Below, piece after piece: positions 1 to 10,829 of a stretch of DNA of 11,949 nucleotides (the stretch's first letter is position 1; the number at the start of each line of letters is the position of its first letter). The notes below the pieces were generated by a model. The model made no database searches. It was not told the DNA's origin and saw nothing but the letters and a program-made list of their open reading frames with translations. Made by a program: the position numbers and the translations under genes. The stretch comes from Conidiobolus incongruus B7586 (taxonomy: Eukaryota > Entomophthoromycota > Entomophthoromycetes > Entomophthorales > Conidiobolaceae): positions 1 through 11,949 of the forward strand of contig JNEM01014291.1 of NCBI GenBank assembly GCA_000697335.1. The letters run 5' to 3'.

Positions 1-1519
1 TAAATTTAAATAAAATATTATAGGTTATTATAACTTTTGAAAAAATAATTATTTATATAATATAATTTATATAAATCAATTACCAATATATTATTGATAA
101 TATAGAGCAAATAAATATAATTTTAGTGAATTATAATTTTGAATTAAATTATTTAAATAAAATCAAAACTTTTATATTTAATTATTAAGTTAAATATTTT
201 ATATCAAGATAATGGATAATTATCTACATTATAATTAAATATATATCAAAGAATATAAGCATATTATTAATATGAATATATTTTAAAATGAATATTATAA
301 TATCTATTGAAAGATGATAAAATAATTTTTGAATCTGTAATTATTTATTAATATAAGAAAATTTATTATTTGTCCTTTTGCTATTAGAATTGATTTTAAT
401 TTGAAATTAGTCATGCCCAGATTTTGATCCATATATAGGTTAAAATAAATTCAAGAAACTGGGTAATTAATTGCCGACTCTGATATTTAGGATTTATTTT
501 GATAATTGTGTGTAAGATGATGAATATTAATTATATAATATTACCTCAACAAATATTATGTACTTTGAGTATTAAATATCAACCCTAAATTTTAATTCAA
601 ATCAATTTATATTGAATAATAATTAAGTAATATGAAATTATAGAATTAGAAGATTGTTATTTGAATATAACAACTAACAAATAATTTTTGTCTTAACAAA
701 ACTGAAAATGTATTAAAAATTAAGTTGTTGAATTAATAAATTAAAAACAATATTTGAATTTAGAAGATGAATTTTTCCATTCAATAAAAAAACATGAGCA
801 AAAATAATTTCACCTTGGTCATGAGACTGGGTTGAAATTTTAAATCGATTAATAATTACAAACTTACCTGTACTAGATTAAAGTTTCGAACTATGAATTA
901 TTTTGTTGAGGAGAAAGAGCAAATCATATGATGCTGATTTTGTTCTAGAATAGAATGAAAATGGAATAGGCTGATTAATAAATATTAATGGCTTAAAAAG
1001 CATGGATTAATAGTGATGATTTAATGTTGAATGAGGAGATTTTTGGATAACAAAATACAAATACCACTCTGTGAAATTGTAAAAAAATTCCAAAAATGTC
1101 TCAGGTGGAATCGGATAAATAATTTAAAAAATTGGAAAATTAGTCTGTATTTTGAGTAAATATTGAAATATAATCAGAATTAAATTTTATGAATAAGGAA
1201 GTATATATATATTTAGAGAGACTATATCGAACCAAGTCAGAGTATTGATTTATATTCGAAAGCTAACTGAGAAAATAAATATAGCTAGATTAATAAAATT
1301 TTCGGAGACGAAACAAAAACTAAAGATTAGTAGAAGAATTAAAAGCATTTGTTGTATAGTTGACCCAAATATAATAATAAATATGTAAAATGATATATAA
1401 AAAGGAATTGAAAGATAAGTGTATATGAATTAATAAAAAGAATATAAGTATTTATATTATTAAGTTTTACAAGGGTAAGATAAAACTATTGTGTAAAGAT
1501 TAGATAGTAATATATTAGT
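1..1519. other. AT-rich intergenic region, no gene seen
   Basis: About 1.5 kb of strongly AT-rich DNA with stops in all frames and no open frame that looks coding. I saw no tRNA-like fold, no LTR and no tandem array. Two small items stand out: an imperfect hairpin at 806-839, and an intron-like stretch on the minus strand at 814-867 that starts with a perfect CAG|GTAAGT donor. The part next to 1519 is expected to carry the 3' untranslated region of the calmodulin-like gene, but I saw no clear AATAAA there. Confidence 0.6.
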
Positions 1520-2064
1520 TTAAGAGTTTTCGACCTAAAACAAGTTGACATGTGTTAGCAAAACGAAATAAAGTGGTAAAATGTTACTTACCATAAGTTT
1601 GACATATTCTTCATAGTTAATTTTGTTGGAACCATCAACATCAGCTTCCTTAACAATTTCATCAATTTCGGCAGCGGTAATCTCTTCATTAAGGGCAGAT
1701 AAGACATTCTTGATATCATCGTGAGTAATGGAACCATCACCATCTTTGTCGAAAGCATTGAAAGCAGCCTTGTAGTCAATTTCGGCATCATTCAAAGAGC
1801 GGTTGGATAAACCAGCCATAGTGTCAAGGAATTGCTTGAAATCAATGGAGCCAGAGATATTGAGTTGAGATTCAGAAATTTGAATACCTAAACGTTGAGC
1901 TCCGTTGACCAAGTCAGTGGCAGAAATACGGCCATCGCCATCTTGATCAAAAACTTCGAAGGCAGCTTTGAGTTCGTCGACACGCTTTTCAGAGAGATGT
2001 TCAGCCTATTACATAGTTAAGACATTCTGTATAACTAAAAACAGCTTTAAAAGTTGATTACCAT
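1520..2064 (-). CDS. Calmodulin-like EF-hand calcium-binding protein, three coding exons
   Basis: This is a predicted cytosolic calcium sensor of the calmodulin/troponin C superfamily. The exons are 2064-2062 (ATG only), 2005-1592 and 1534-1520 (V-E-N-S-stop), giving 143 aa against about 149 for calmodulin. The N-terminus MAEHLSEKRVDELKAAF matches the calmodulin start. EF-hand loops are visible at residues 21-32 (DQDGDGRISATD), 87-98 (DKDGDGSITHDD) and 123-134 (DVDGSNKINYEE). The second EF-hand is collapsed: about nine residues are missing near residue 50, leaving NISGSIDF, so it should not bind calcium. Loops 1 and 3 end in Asp instead of the usual Glu, and loop 4 has Asn where Gly is typical, which may alter affinity. 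The start is fixed by ATG|GTAATC joined to TAG|GCTGAA, which restores M-A-E. Exon 3 is inferred from a GTAAGT donor, CTAAC branch and TTTTAG acceptor. It could be a divergent calmodulin or a myosin light chain relative; calmodulin-like fits best. Confidence 0.88.
1535..1591 (-). other. Intron 2 of the calmodulin-like gene (57 bp)
   Basis: Phase-0 intron after the codon for Met139. On the minus strand it starts GTAAGT, has a CTAAC branch site at 1554-1558 and ends TTTTAG, followed by GTC GAA AAC TCT TAA. Without splicing, the frame would run on into a hydrophobic tail unlike any calmodulin end. With splicing, the protein stops four residues after the last EF-hand helix, as calmodulins do. Confidence 0.85.
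2006..2061 (-). other. Intron 1 of the calmodulin-like gene (56 bp)
   Basis: Phase-0 intron placed directly after the initiator ATG. It begins GTAATC and ends AATAG on the minus strand. Removing it joins ATG to GCTGAACAT and gives the calmodulin-type start M-A-E. An intron right after or within the start codon is a known feature of many animal and fungal calmodulin genes, which supports both the splice and the gene's family. Confidence 0.85.
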
Positions 2065-2131
2065 ATTAATGTTTAATAAGTTGTTCAAGAAAAATTAGTA
2101 AAATACCAACGATTAATAAGTTTGATATGAT

Positions 2132-2180
2132 CTTATATATCGCCCAAAATCCAAGTGCAACTGTCCATAATTCTCATTGG
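2132..2180 (-). promoter_or_regulatory. Core promoter of the calmodulin-like gene (TATA and CCAAT)
   Basis: On the minus strand, TATATAAG lies at 2139-2132, about 68-77 bp upstream of the ATG. A CCAAT box lies at 2180-2176, about 36 bp further upstream. Spacing and order fit a fungal RNA polymerase II promoter. In such AT-rich DNA a TATA match alone means little, so the pairing with CCAAT and the position carry the call. Confidence 0.5.
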
Positions 2181-2266
2181 CTACTTGATAAAATGGACAA
2201 GATCGGTACCAATAAAATGTATTACCTTAACCGTACTTTATTTTTTTCTGGTTTGACTAAGATTGT

Positions 2267-2287
2267 CCAATCAGTTTTTATATAAAA
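2267..2287 (+). promoter_or_regulatory. Possible divergent promoter (CCAAT then TATATAAAA)
   Basis: On the plus strand, CCAAT at 2267-2271 is followed after a few bases by TATATAAAA at 2279-2287. A second plus-strand CCAAT is at 2209-2213. About 40 bp downstream an ATG at 2329 opens a frame of only 21 codons (2329-2394) with no recognisable product. This could drive a noncoding transcript, a lost gene, or nothing at all. Confidence 0.22.
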
Positions 2288-2394
2288 TATCCATATAAGG
2301 AAGCAGATTGATTAGCTGATTAAACAAGATGCTGAAATCAAAAGAAAATTCGATAGAACAGGCAAATGTTGAATTTGTATTCTTTAAAGAATAA

Positions 2395-4590
2395 TGGATC
2401 TTTCAATAGTCACGAATATTTGAAAACTATTCATCTATTATAATTTATTGTGATTTTAAATGAGTTAAAGCAAATCAAAAAGTAAAAAACAATGATTAAA
2501 AGATATATATATTAATATTTTTAATTGTTAAATTGAATATTCATTTAATGACTGATAAATCTATGTGAAATTTATTTTATTCATCGATTTTATGACAAAT
2601 TTTTAATATAGTAATTGTTTAATTGAGTTTTTAGTATTTTATAGTCAAATTATTAATAACAATAAAAGGAAAATGAAATAATAAAATAAATATCCAAATA
2701 ATTGAATATTTTATTAACTATTTTTTATTGTATTCGATAATAAAAACATGGTTATATTATTAATTTATTATTATATATTACTTTTACACTTTACTCCAAA
2801 ATCACACCAAATATGATTAAATATTCATGTTATAAGGTGATGCATTGCTTTGAACAATCACAGTATTTTTTTTAATTTTATTTTAAATAATATATATTTG
2901 CTTATTTTAAAATATTATAATTAAAAAAACTTTACAATTAAATTTCATATAAAATATTAAATCTATATATATTATAATAAGTCCAAAAATATTAATTATT
3001 ATATATTGAGTATAATAATTAAATAATGAATAATGAAGCTTATTTAAATATTTTTAATAATATATTTATTTTAAAAATATTTTAATATTTTGTTTATATT
3101 ATATTATTATATTATACAAATAATAATTTAATTTTGTATCTTTGATTTTTTTTTTGAAGTATACTAGAAAAACTTTAATTTTTATTTAACACAATAAAAT
3201 ATATCAATATTTAAAAAATCAACTCTATATATATCATTATAATTAAATTATTATTAATATATGCTGAAATCTTAATCCAAATATTAATATAATAAAATAT
3301 ATTTTAATGGCTTATTAAAATCACTTTGTTCTTATTTTGTAATAATAAATTTGATTTGCTATATATTTACTATGGTTATAATTATAATTCTTTAATAATT
3401 ATTGATATATATATTGAATAATAAATTATTATTTATATAATAAATATTAATTATATATCAATCTATTATGAATATGAATTTATATGAAAATTTACTTAAA
3501 AAACGATGTTTTAATGTAATATATAGATTTTTTCACCACTCTAATATATTGGGACCAAATTCAAATCTATTAATTAATGAAATATTATATTATAATAAAT
3601 TAATCCAAATTATCAAATTAGAAAATAAACCCCAATTATGTGTAAATAATTTAAAGATACGGATTTGGTTATAGGAGAAGTAAATAAATTATAATTTTAC
3701 TTTGAAAGATTAAAGATAAAAAGATATAAGGGGGGAAAATAACTACAAAAATTTAAATAATTAAATACTAAAAGATTATATAATTCATTTGAATGATGCT
3801 AGAAATACAAATTTTGGGAATATAATTGTTTATTTCTATCTTATCACACAATTATATTATCCTTAATATTATACAAGAGGAAATATGAATGTTTTGAAAT
3901 GAAAAATATAGACTTAGATGTTATCTTTCATTTAATCTTTTATATATTCATTAATGGTTATACAGATATTTTATAAAACTTGCAATAGATCAATTTATTA
4001 AGTGATTTATAATTAAGTTTTAATAATCATAAAGACTATTTAATAATATTTAAAAATTCTATCATATTTTAACACCAGTTCAAATATCCAGAAAGAGTAT
4101 ATTATGTATATGTTAGTTTTAGTTAATATATTCTCTTAATATTTGGTTATGAAGGCGATTAATATTTCAATCATTCAAATTATAAATATATGTATTTATG
4201 TTGTGAGATGCTAAAATTGAAATTGAGAATTTTATGTGAAATTAATCTCCCATTTCATTTTGGTTCGAATGGGATTATTATGTATAAAATCATTTGCCTT
4301 GAATTAAAATAGTTGAATATATTGCTTAATATTAAACTATATTTATATTTATATTCATATTCATATTATCATATAAAATATTAATGAATCTTATTTGAAA
4401 AAAATAAACTATAGAATATTTTGAATAATGATGAGTTTATTCTTCTTAGTCTGTTTAAAAATAAATGGCTATAAATAAGAGATGAGTAATTGAATTTACC
4501 AAATATTGAATGGTTAGGGTGCTAATAGTAGTTGATAAGGATGTGTGATGCAGAATAATATCTAAATAATGGATAAAACAAAAATAAGAA
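2395..4590. other. Very AT-rich spacer, no gene supported
   Basis: Over 2 kb of almost pure A and T with poly-A, poly-T and AT runs. The only open frame of any size is a 68-codon one at 3468-3674 on the plus strand. It uses almost only AT-rich codons, matches no family I know, and lacks the GC-richer codon use of the two real genes, so I do not call it. A lone six-G run sits at 3730-3735. The 4340 area carries a short hexamer microsatellite, listed separately. Confidence 0.6.
4338..4367 (+). repeat. Hexanucleotide microsatellite, five units
   Basis: Five tandem copies of a 6-mer of the form (T/C)ATATT. The first three start with T and the last two with C. This looks like ordinary replication slippage in AT-rich spacer. 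Confidence 0.8.
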
Positions 4591-4598
4591 GATGGGTA

Positions 4599-4616
4599 TT
4601 TATTAAAAGATTTATT
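4599..4616 (-). terminator. Polyadenylation signals after the malate dehydrogenase gene
   Basis: Two AATAAA hexamers on the minus strand, at 4616-4611 and 4604-4599, lie 31-48 bp beyond the stop codon of the malate dehydrogenase gene. The motif and distance fit a eukaryotic 3' end. AT-rich sequence makes chance matches likely, but the close pair right after a gene is suggestive. Confidence 0.5.
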
Positions 4617-4646
4617 GATAATATACTATATTTGATAATAAGAAAT

Positions 4647-5835
<1,189 letters not shown>

Positions 5836-6581
5836 TTTTGAACTTTGATATAGTTTAACTCAATGGAACAATCACGTCAACATTTCAATTATCTACTCAA
5901 TTTAAATTATTGAATAAACATATAAATTATGGGCCAAGTTCTTATCTGATTTCACACCCAATAACAAATTATACTAGATTTAGATTTGCTTATCTACTAG
6001 TTGTCCCGAAATGATTTTCATATTTTTAGATATAAAATATATTCGAACCTTAAGATTGAACTTATACAAATTTTTTAATTTCAAAATTTATAAAAAAAAT
6101 TTTGATTAATGTCAGAAAATATTACCTTGTAACAGATATTCAATATTGGTATATTTAGCTAATATCCCAATAAAATCAACTTTGCCACATATATTATGAT
6201 TATTATTTTTAATTTCAGATAATCAATCATTATATTATTTGAATTTTAAAAATATGTGTAATATATATATTGCTGTATAATAAAAGTTAAATCATTATTT
6301 CAAAGGATTTAATATATTATAGATATTATTATATTTAGAAGAAATCAAAATATTTTTCAAATTATTAAAGCTTAATGAGAATGCTAGCTAATATTACATG
6401 GTTAAATAGTAAAAGGTGAGTTAAGAATTTAACATATGAACTTATTAAGGTAATAACATATACATAGCTATTGTATAAATAATTAATTATAGTCATTTTA
6501 ATATTATATCATTATTTTACTTTTTTGTAATTTATTTTTATAATTCAACTATGATCAAATAATATATTATAATATTAGATG
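5836..6581. other. Upstream region of the malate dehydrogenase gene, no other gene
   Basis: About 750 bp of AT-rich DNA between the malate dehydrogenase start codon and the left end of the retroelement. It should contain the gene's promoter. I saw no strong TATA and CCAAT pair on the minus strand. CCAAT occurs on the plus strand near 5960. The most distinct motif is an octamer at 5872-5879, listed separately. I see no open frame of interest. Confidence 0.5.
5872..5879 (-). promoter_or_regulatory. CRE/bZIP-like octamer near the malate dehydrogenase start
   Basis: TGACGTGA on the minus strand, about 37-44 bp upstream of the ATG, differs by one base from the palindromic CRE core TGACGTCA. A GC-bearing motif is conspicuous here because its surroundings are nearly all A and T. 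It may lie in the 5' leader instead of the promoter. Function is inference only. Confidence 0.25.
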
Positions 6582-7011
6582 TGTAAGCATAGTGGTAGTT
6601 AAACTAATATAGTGTAGAGGAAGACTTAATATAAAAGTAGTGTGGTGTAAAATGTGGTAATATAATGTGGTTGTAGTGTGCAAGTGTAAACAAAGTTTAA
6701 TTAAGCTTCAAACTGGGATGAGTCACTGATATATTAAGATTTATATTAGGTAGTGCCAATATCCTACAATATTAATAGAATATAGTTTCAATTTTAGAAA
6801 TAGTGTAAAAGTAAAAAATAGTAAGAATTGAGAAGAAAAAGAAGAACCTAGTTTATTAAATAATTTAATACTATTTATACAATTAATTTAACTATATAAG
6901 TATAAATTAATTATATAATTTATAGTTAATTGGATTATATGAAAGTGTATATAAGAATTTAAAGAACTAGTCTTTTAATACTCTTTTAATAGGTTTTTTA
7001 AAAGAGACACA
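6582..7011 (-). repeat. Left LTR (3' LTR of the element), about 430 bp
   Basis: The left edge is fixed by the match to 11898-11949 starting at the same point. On the plus strand the LTR begins TGTAAGCA and ends GACACA, giving TG...CA ends as expected. The inner edge at 7011 is inferred from the purine-rich tract next to it, because the partner LTR is cut by the window. It contains three TGTGG motifs 12-13 bp apart at 6641-6670. Confidence 0.65.
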
Positions 7012-7024
7012 CTCTTTAATTTTT
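7012..7024 (-). other. Candidate polypurine tract
   Basis: On the minus strand AAAAATTAAAGAG lies directly before the inferred start of the 3' LTR (TGTGTCTC). Its position and purine bias fit the plus-strand primer site of a retroelement. It helps define the inner LTR edge. Confidence 0.4.
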
Positions 7025-7047
7025 ATAAATAGGTATAATAAGCTAAA

Positions 7048-7190
7048 GTATTCTTAATATTTTCTAGAGGTTCTTATGTAGCTTTTTTAATAAGATAACC
7101 TATCTATTTTATATAAAAATAAAGCTTATTCCTAATAAATTTAGATTTAATTATATAATCAACATAGTATTTTTCTTCTCTATTTTAATT
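7048..7190 (-). pseudogene. Fossil chromodomain at the end of pol
   Basis: In the minus-strand frame, short blocks match the chromodomain pattern: EEKYYVDYIIKSKFI, then IGY, then EPLENIKN (compare the family's VEEIL, KGY and EPENLKN). It lies at the C-terminal end of pol, after the integrase. In living chromoviruses this domain is known to steer integration toward histone-marked chromatin. This copy is broken. Confidence 0.75.
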
Positions 7191-7329
7191 AATAATTAGA
7201 TTTAGTTTTGGGGTTTTTAATCAATTAAGAAAAGTGTTAAAATCTTTAAAGTATAGTTTAATTTTAGATATGTGAAAGGTAAAGTTAATCCTCAAAGTTA
7301 AAAGTAATTCTAAGGTAATATTTTCAAAA

Positions 7330-8290
7330 TTTGAATCAATAGATTAAATTTTATAGGGACTATAATATAATAGTAAGTATTTGGGATTTAAGCTAGATTT
7401 AAATAAAGTAAGTTTAAGGGTAAATTGTTCTAAATATACAAACATACTAGTTTTATATTTAAAAGGGTTTCTAAATAACTTTAAGTATTATTATTCTATA
7501 ATCCTTTAATTTTCTTCTAAGTTAAATTTAACAAGAGAATTAATATGTTTGATATTAGATAAAAATTCAACAATGTTTAAAAGTAAGTTAATTTAAAGTT
7601 TTAGAATAATTATTAAATTAAGATGTTTGCTATAATTAATAAAATAAAAGCTAAAACCTGTTGATTTATTGATAAAGGTGTTAAATGAATATTAAAGTTA
7701 GTAGATATAAACATCCTAATTTGATTAATTAGTGTTAATATAAGCTTTAATCATTTGCTTTAAGGTTTTGATAGTTTTTTCAGCAAGTTTATTAATTTGG
7801 TAATAATTAGTAGTAGACATAACTAGGTTAATTTTAAAAGAAAAAGATAATAACTTCTAGAATTAAGAGTTGAATTGTATGTTTTTATCAGATATAATAG
7901 TTTGTGGAATTTTATAGTGGGTAAAGATATTAGAGAATAACAATTATACAACATCTTTAGCTATAGAAGTTTTAAAACAAAGAATAAAATAAATATATTT
8001 GGAAAATAAATCAATTGTAATTAGTAAGTTATTATAACTATTTGTTGATTTAGGGATTTCTATAAAATTAAGTTAGATTTGTTGTTAAGTTTTATTAGGG
8101 ACTTATAGAAGAATAAGTTAACTATATTTTAGTTGAGTATTATATTTAGTTCTTTAGCATATATCATAGGTATTAGTGTATTTCTAAACTAATTTAACTA
8201 GGGAAAGCTAGTAGTACCTTGTTTTAATTCTCTTAGTGGTTTTTAACTAGTTTTAATATTCTCTAATAAGTAAGTTATAGCATTCATTAA
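7330..8290 (-). pseudogene. Fossil integrase
   Basis: Blocks seen in minus-strand reading are a degraded zinc-binding region around 8170-8290, the LDFIEGLPKS-like and TIDLFSKYIYFI segments around 8000-8080, TIISDKN at about 7880-7900 holding the second catalytic Asp, and LAEKTIKTLKQM near 7755-7790 holding the catalytic Glu. The Asp to Glu distance is 36 codons, matching the D-35-E rule of the family. A GPY/F-like SPYKI near 7350 marks the C-terminal module. The gene is broken. Confidence 0.85.
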
Positions 8291-8649
8291 ATATTGTTTG
8301 TTAAATCTTAAGAATGTTAGGAATATATAGACAATTATTATAATATAGTAAGTTATTGATAATTTTAAATCTTTTAACATATTTTAGTTAGTTTTCTAAT
8401 AGTTTAGAGAGTTTTTCTTTAATTGAAATAAAGAAATCATTATTTAATAGTGTTTTTTAAAGTAGTTTAATAAATTTTTTATTTTCTTTATTAATAATTA
8501 TTAAGTTAATATTTACTGGATTTTTACAATTAGAATAAAAGGGTAGGTATATAAGATTTTTTAACAAAGTATCTACAACATGGTTTTATTAACCTAAGAG
8601 ATATTAAATAAAAAAAAATAAGCTTATATAGTTTTAATCTATCTAACTT

Positions 8650-8985
8650 ATTTTTTTAATAAATACTTCTGAGTATTTAAGTAGATAAGTGATTTATAAT
8701 CTGTAAGTGTTAAGAAAAAATTACAAAATAAAAAATGTAAGTGATTTTTAATTATTTCTACTAAAGTAAAAAGTTTTTATTTATAAATTAGGTATTTCAA
8801 TTTAGCTGGTTTTATTTTTCTTAACTAGAATATTATTAGTTTTAAAATAACATTTGTAAAGTTAAACTTAACCTATTCTCTTTTATTTATTATTTTATTT
8901 TATAGTTATAAAGTAAAATATAAATTAAATTTAAACTAGGTTAATTATCTACTAATTACAAAAAAACTAGAGTTAATAAAAATAA
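8650..8985 (-). pseudogene. Fossil RNase H domain
   Basis: LTLTDYKSLIYLNTQ at about 8660-8705 matches the family's TDHKSLxYL block. A degraded version of the TDAS block, which starts the domain, is seen around 8940-8985. The position between reverse transcriptase and integrase is as in Ty3/gypsy pol. Broken. Confidence 0.75.
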
Positions 8986-9199
8986 TAGTAGGTAGTTTTA
9001 GATTAAAGATAGATAAAGTAAAAACATTAGTAATATAGAAAATTAAAGTATTTATACAGAAAGTATATAGTGGGGTTTATTTAAAAAAAGAGTTTTTTTT
9101 TAAAAGATTAATAAGAAAAATAATAAATTTAACAAAAAAATCAATGAAATCTTTAAAGTAATTTAATAATCTAAGTATAAACATAAGTTAATCTTTGTT

Positions 9200-9750
9200 T
9201 ATAAGTATAGTAAAAGCTTTAACACCATTGAGTTTAGTTAGATTAATATTAATTCTTTAAGAAGAAACAATATAATTATAAAAAAAAATAGAAGAAGCAC
9301 TAAAAATACATTTTGATAATTTTAAAGGTAATTTATATTCTTGAATAATTTGTAAAATTTAATTAACATGTTAAATATATTCTTTTTTAGTTTTTAAATA
9401 GATTAAAATATTATCAAGGTAAGTAATAACAAAGTTATTAAAAACAAGGTTAAAAAGGGAATTGATAAATTAAGTAAAAGTTACAAAAACATTACACAAT
9501 TTAAAGTTTATAATGGTAAATTTATAGTAACTTAAAAGAGTGTTGAAAATAGTTAAAGGGATAGAGTTTTCTTTAACTTTAATGTTATAATATCTATTCT
9601 TAACATTTAGTTTAGTAAATATAATTGATTTAAGTAGTTTATTTTTAACATCATGTAAGTTTAATAATAAAGTTTTATCCTTGATAGTTTTAGAGTTTAA
9701 AACATAATTATCAATATATAGTCTTTAACTACCATTAGCCTTTTATATAA
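9200..9750 (-). pseudogene. Fossil reverse transcriptase
   Basis: Minus-strand reading shows IFTKLNVKNRYYNIKV near 9600, FINSLFNLVFNNF and then VITYLDNILIY at about 9400-9470, the last being the active-site block of the family (YLDD-type). A degraded KANGS..RLYIDNY block near 9695-9745 marks the start of the fingers region. The motif order is that of Ty3/gypsy reverse transcriptase. Broken. Confidence 0.88.
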
Positions 9751-10489
9751 AGAAGATTAGAAATTTTTATAGTAAAGAAAAAAGTCTAATATACCTATTT
9801 TCAAGTAGTTTTTAGATTTCTTCTTTCAAGGTTTAGTATTATTTAAGAGATAAATGGTAAGTAGGTTTTAAATATAGTTATATACTAGGGATTAGTTTAA
9901 TTTTGTGTTTAATATTATATTTAAGTGGTAATTTATTCACAGGTTTAAAAACATTAGCAAATTAACTTACTATATTGTATAAGAAGTGGTTATTAGATAT
10001 AACTTTATTAAAATCAACAGATAAAGTGTTGATAGATGAATAATAAACAAATATATATCCCTATAGATTATTTAAGTTTTTGATTAGCTTTTTACATTGA
10101 TTTTTACTTATAATAATAAAATTATTTGTTACAATTATAGAGTTAGTGTTAGGTAAAGTATTTAATAGTTTTATAATAGGGTAATATAGATTTTTTAAGA
10201 TTAATTCCACTAATTTTTTTTGGAATGTGAAAAAAATAAATTTGTAGCTTTCTAGGGTAATATCTATAGATATAAAACTATAATATTTAAACTAATTTTA
10301 ACCTAGTATAAAATTATAACTAATGTTACTAACTAGGAATTTAATATATTAAGAGTAGTTAAAAAGTAATAATAAGTATCTAAATATAGTATTAAATGCT
10401 TGTTCTATTAAGTTGTTAGTATATTTAATTATTAAGTTGTTTTTTTAAGTAGGTAAAGATAACTTTACAATAATAAAAAAAGAAATAAT

Positions 10490-10550
10490 ACAACTAAAAC
10501 AACTAGAGTTAATTAAAACACTAACAAGTATATCTATAAAAAAACTAGTT
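10490..10550 (-). pseudogene. Fossil aspartic protease active-site region
   Basis: SVLINSSCFSCII in minus-strand reading resembles the ALIDSGATxxFI block of retroelement aspartic proteases, and it lies between gag and reverse transcriptase as expected. The resemblance is degraded and short, so the position carries much of the call. Confidence 0.5.
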
Positions 10551-10829
10551 AACACAAACAATAAAGTGATAGTTAAAGGTAAAAAATCACAAGGTAAATT
10601 AGTTACTAGAATATTTTTAGTTTCTAGTGGTTTAATCAGTTAGATTTCTCTAATATACATAATTTAATTTGTGGAATCATTGGTTTATTAGAATTTTTGT
10701 GGATTAGATTAGAATTTACTAACTAATTGTAAAAGGGGTGATTCTAAAGTTATATTAATATTATTCAAGTTTGATTTATGGTTAGTTAGTTAGGATTATT
10801 GAGAATTAAACAGATGTTGTTTTTTTAAA

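Noticed and set aside
1535-1591. Unspliced C-terminal extension of the calmodulin-like protein with a hydrophobic tail
   Set aside because: It is read from an intron with a GTAAGT donor, CTAAC branch and TTTTAG acceptor. Splicing gives a normal short calmodulin-type end.
2329-2394. 21-codon open frame downstream of a plus-strand CCAAT/TATA pair
   Set aside because: Too short, no homology recognised, and no good splice donor that would extend it.
3468-3674. 68-codon open frame on the plus strand in the AT-rich spacer
   Set aside because: Almost all codons are AT-only, there is no recognisable motif, and codon use is unlike the two real genes. An open frame of this size is plausible by chance.
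3721-3745. Six-G run followed by A-rich sequence, resembling a polypurine tract of another retroelement
   Set aside because: No LTR-like ends or pol motifs lie beside it, so it is only an isolated purine run.
4255-4280. GGTTCGAAT, resembling a tRNA T-arm
   Set aside because: The flanking bases do not pair into a 5 bp T stem and no other tRNA arms are nearby.
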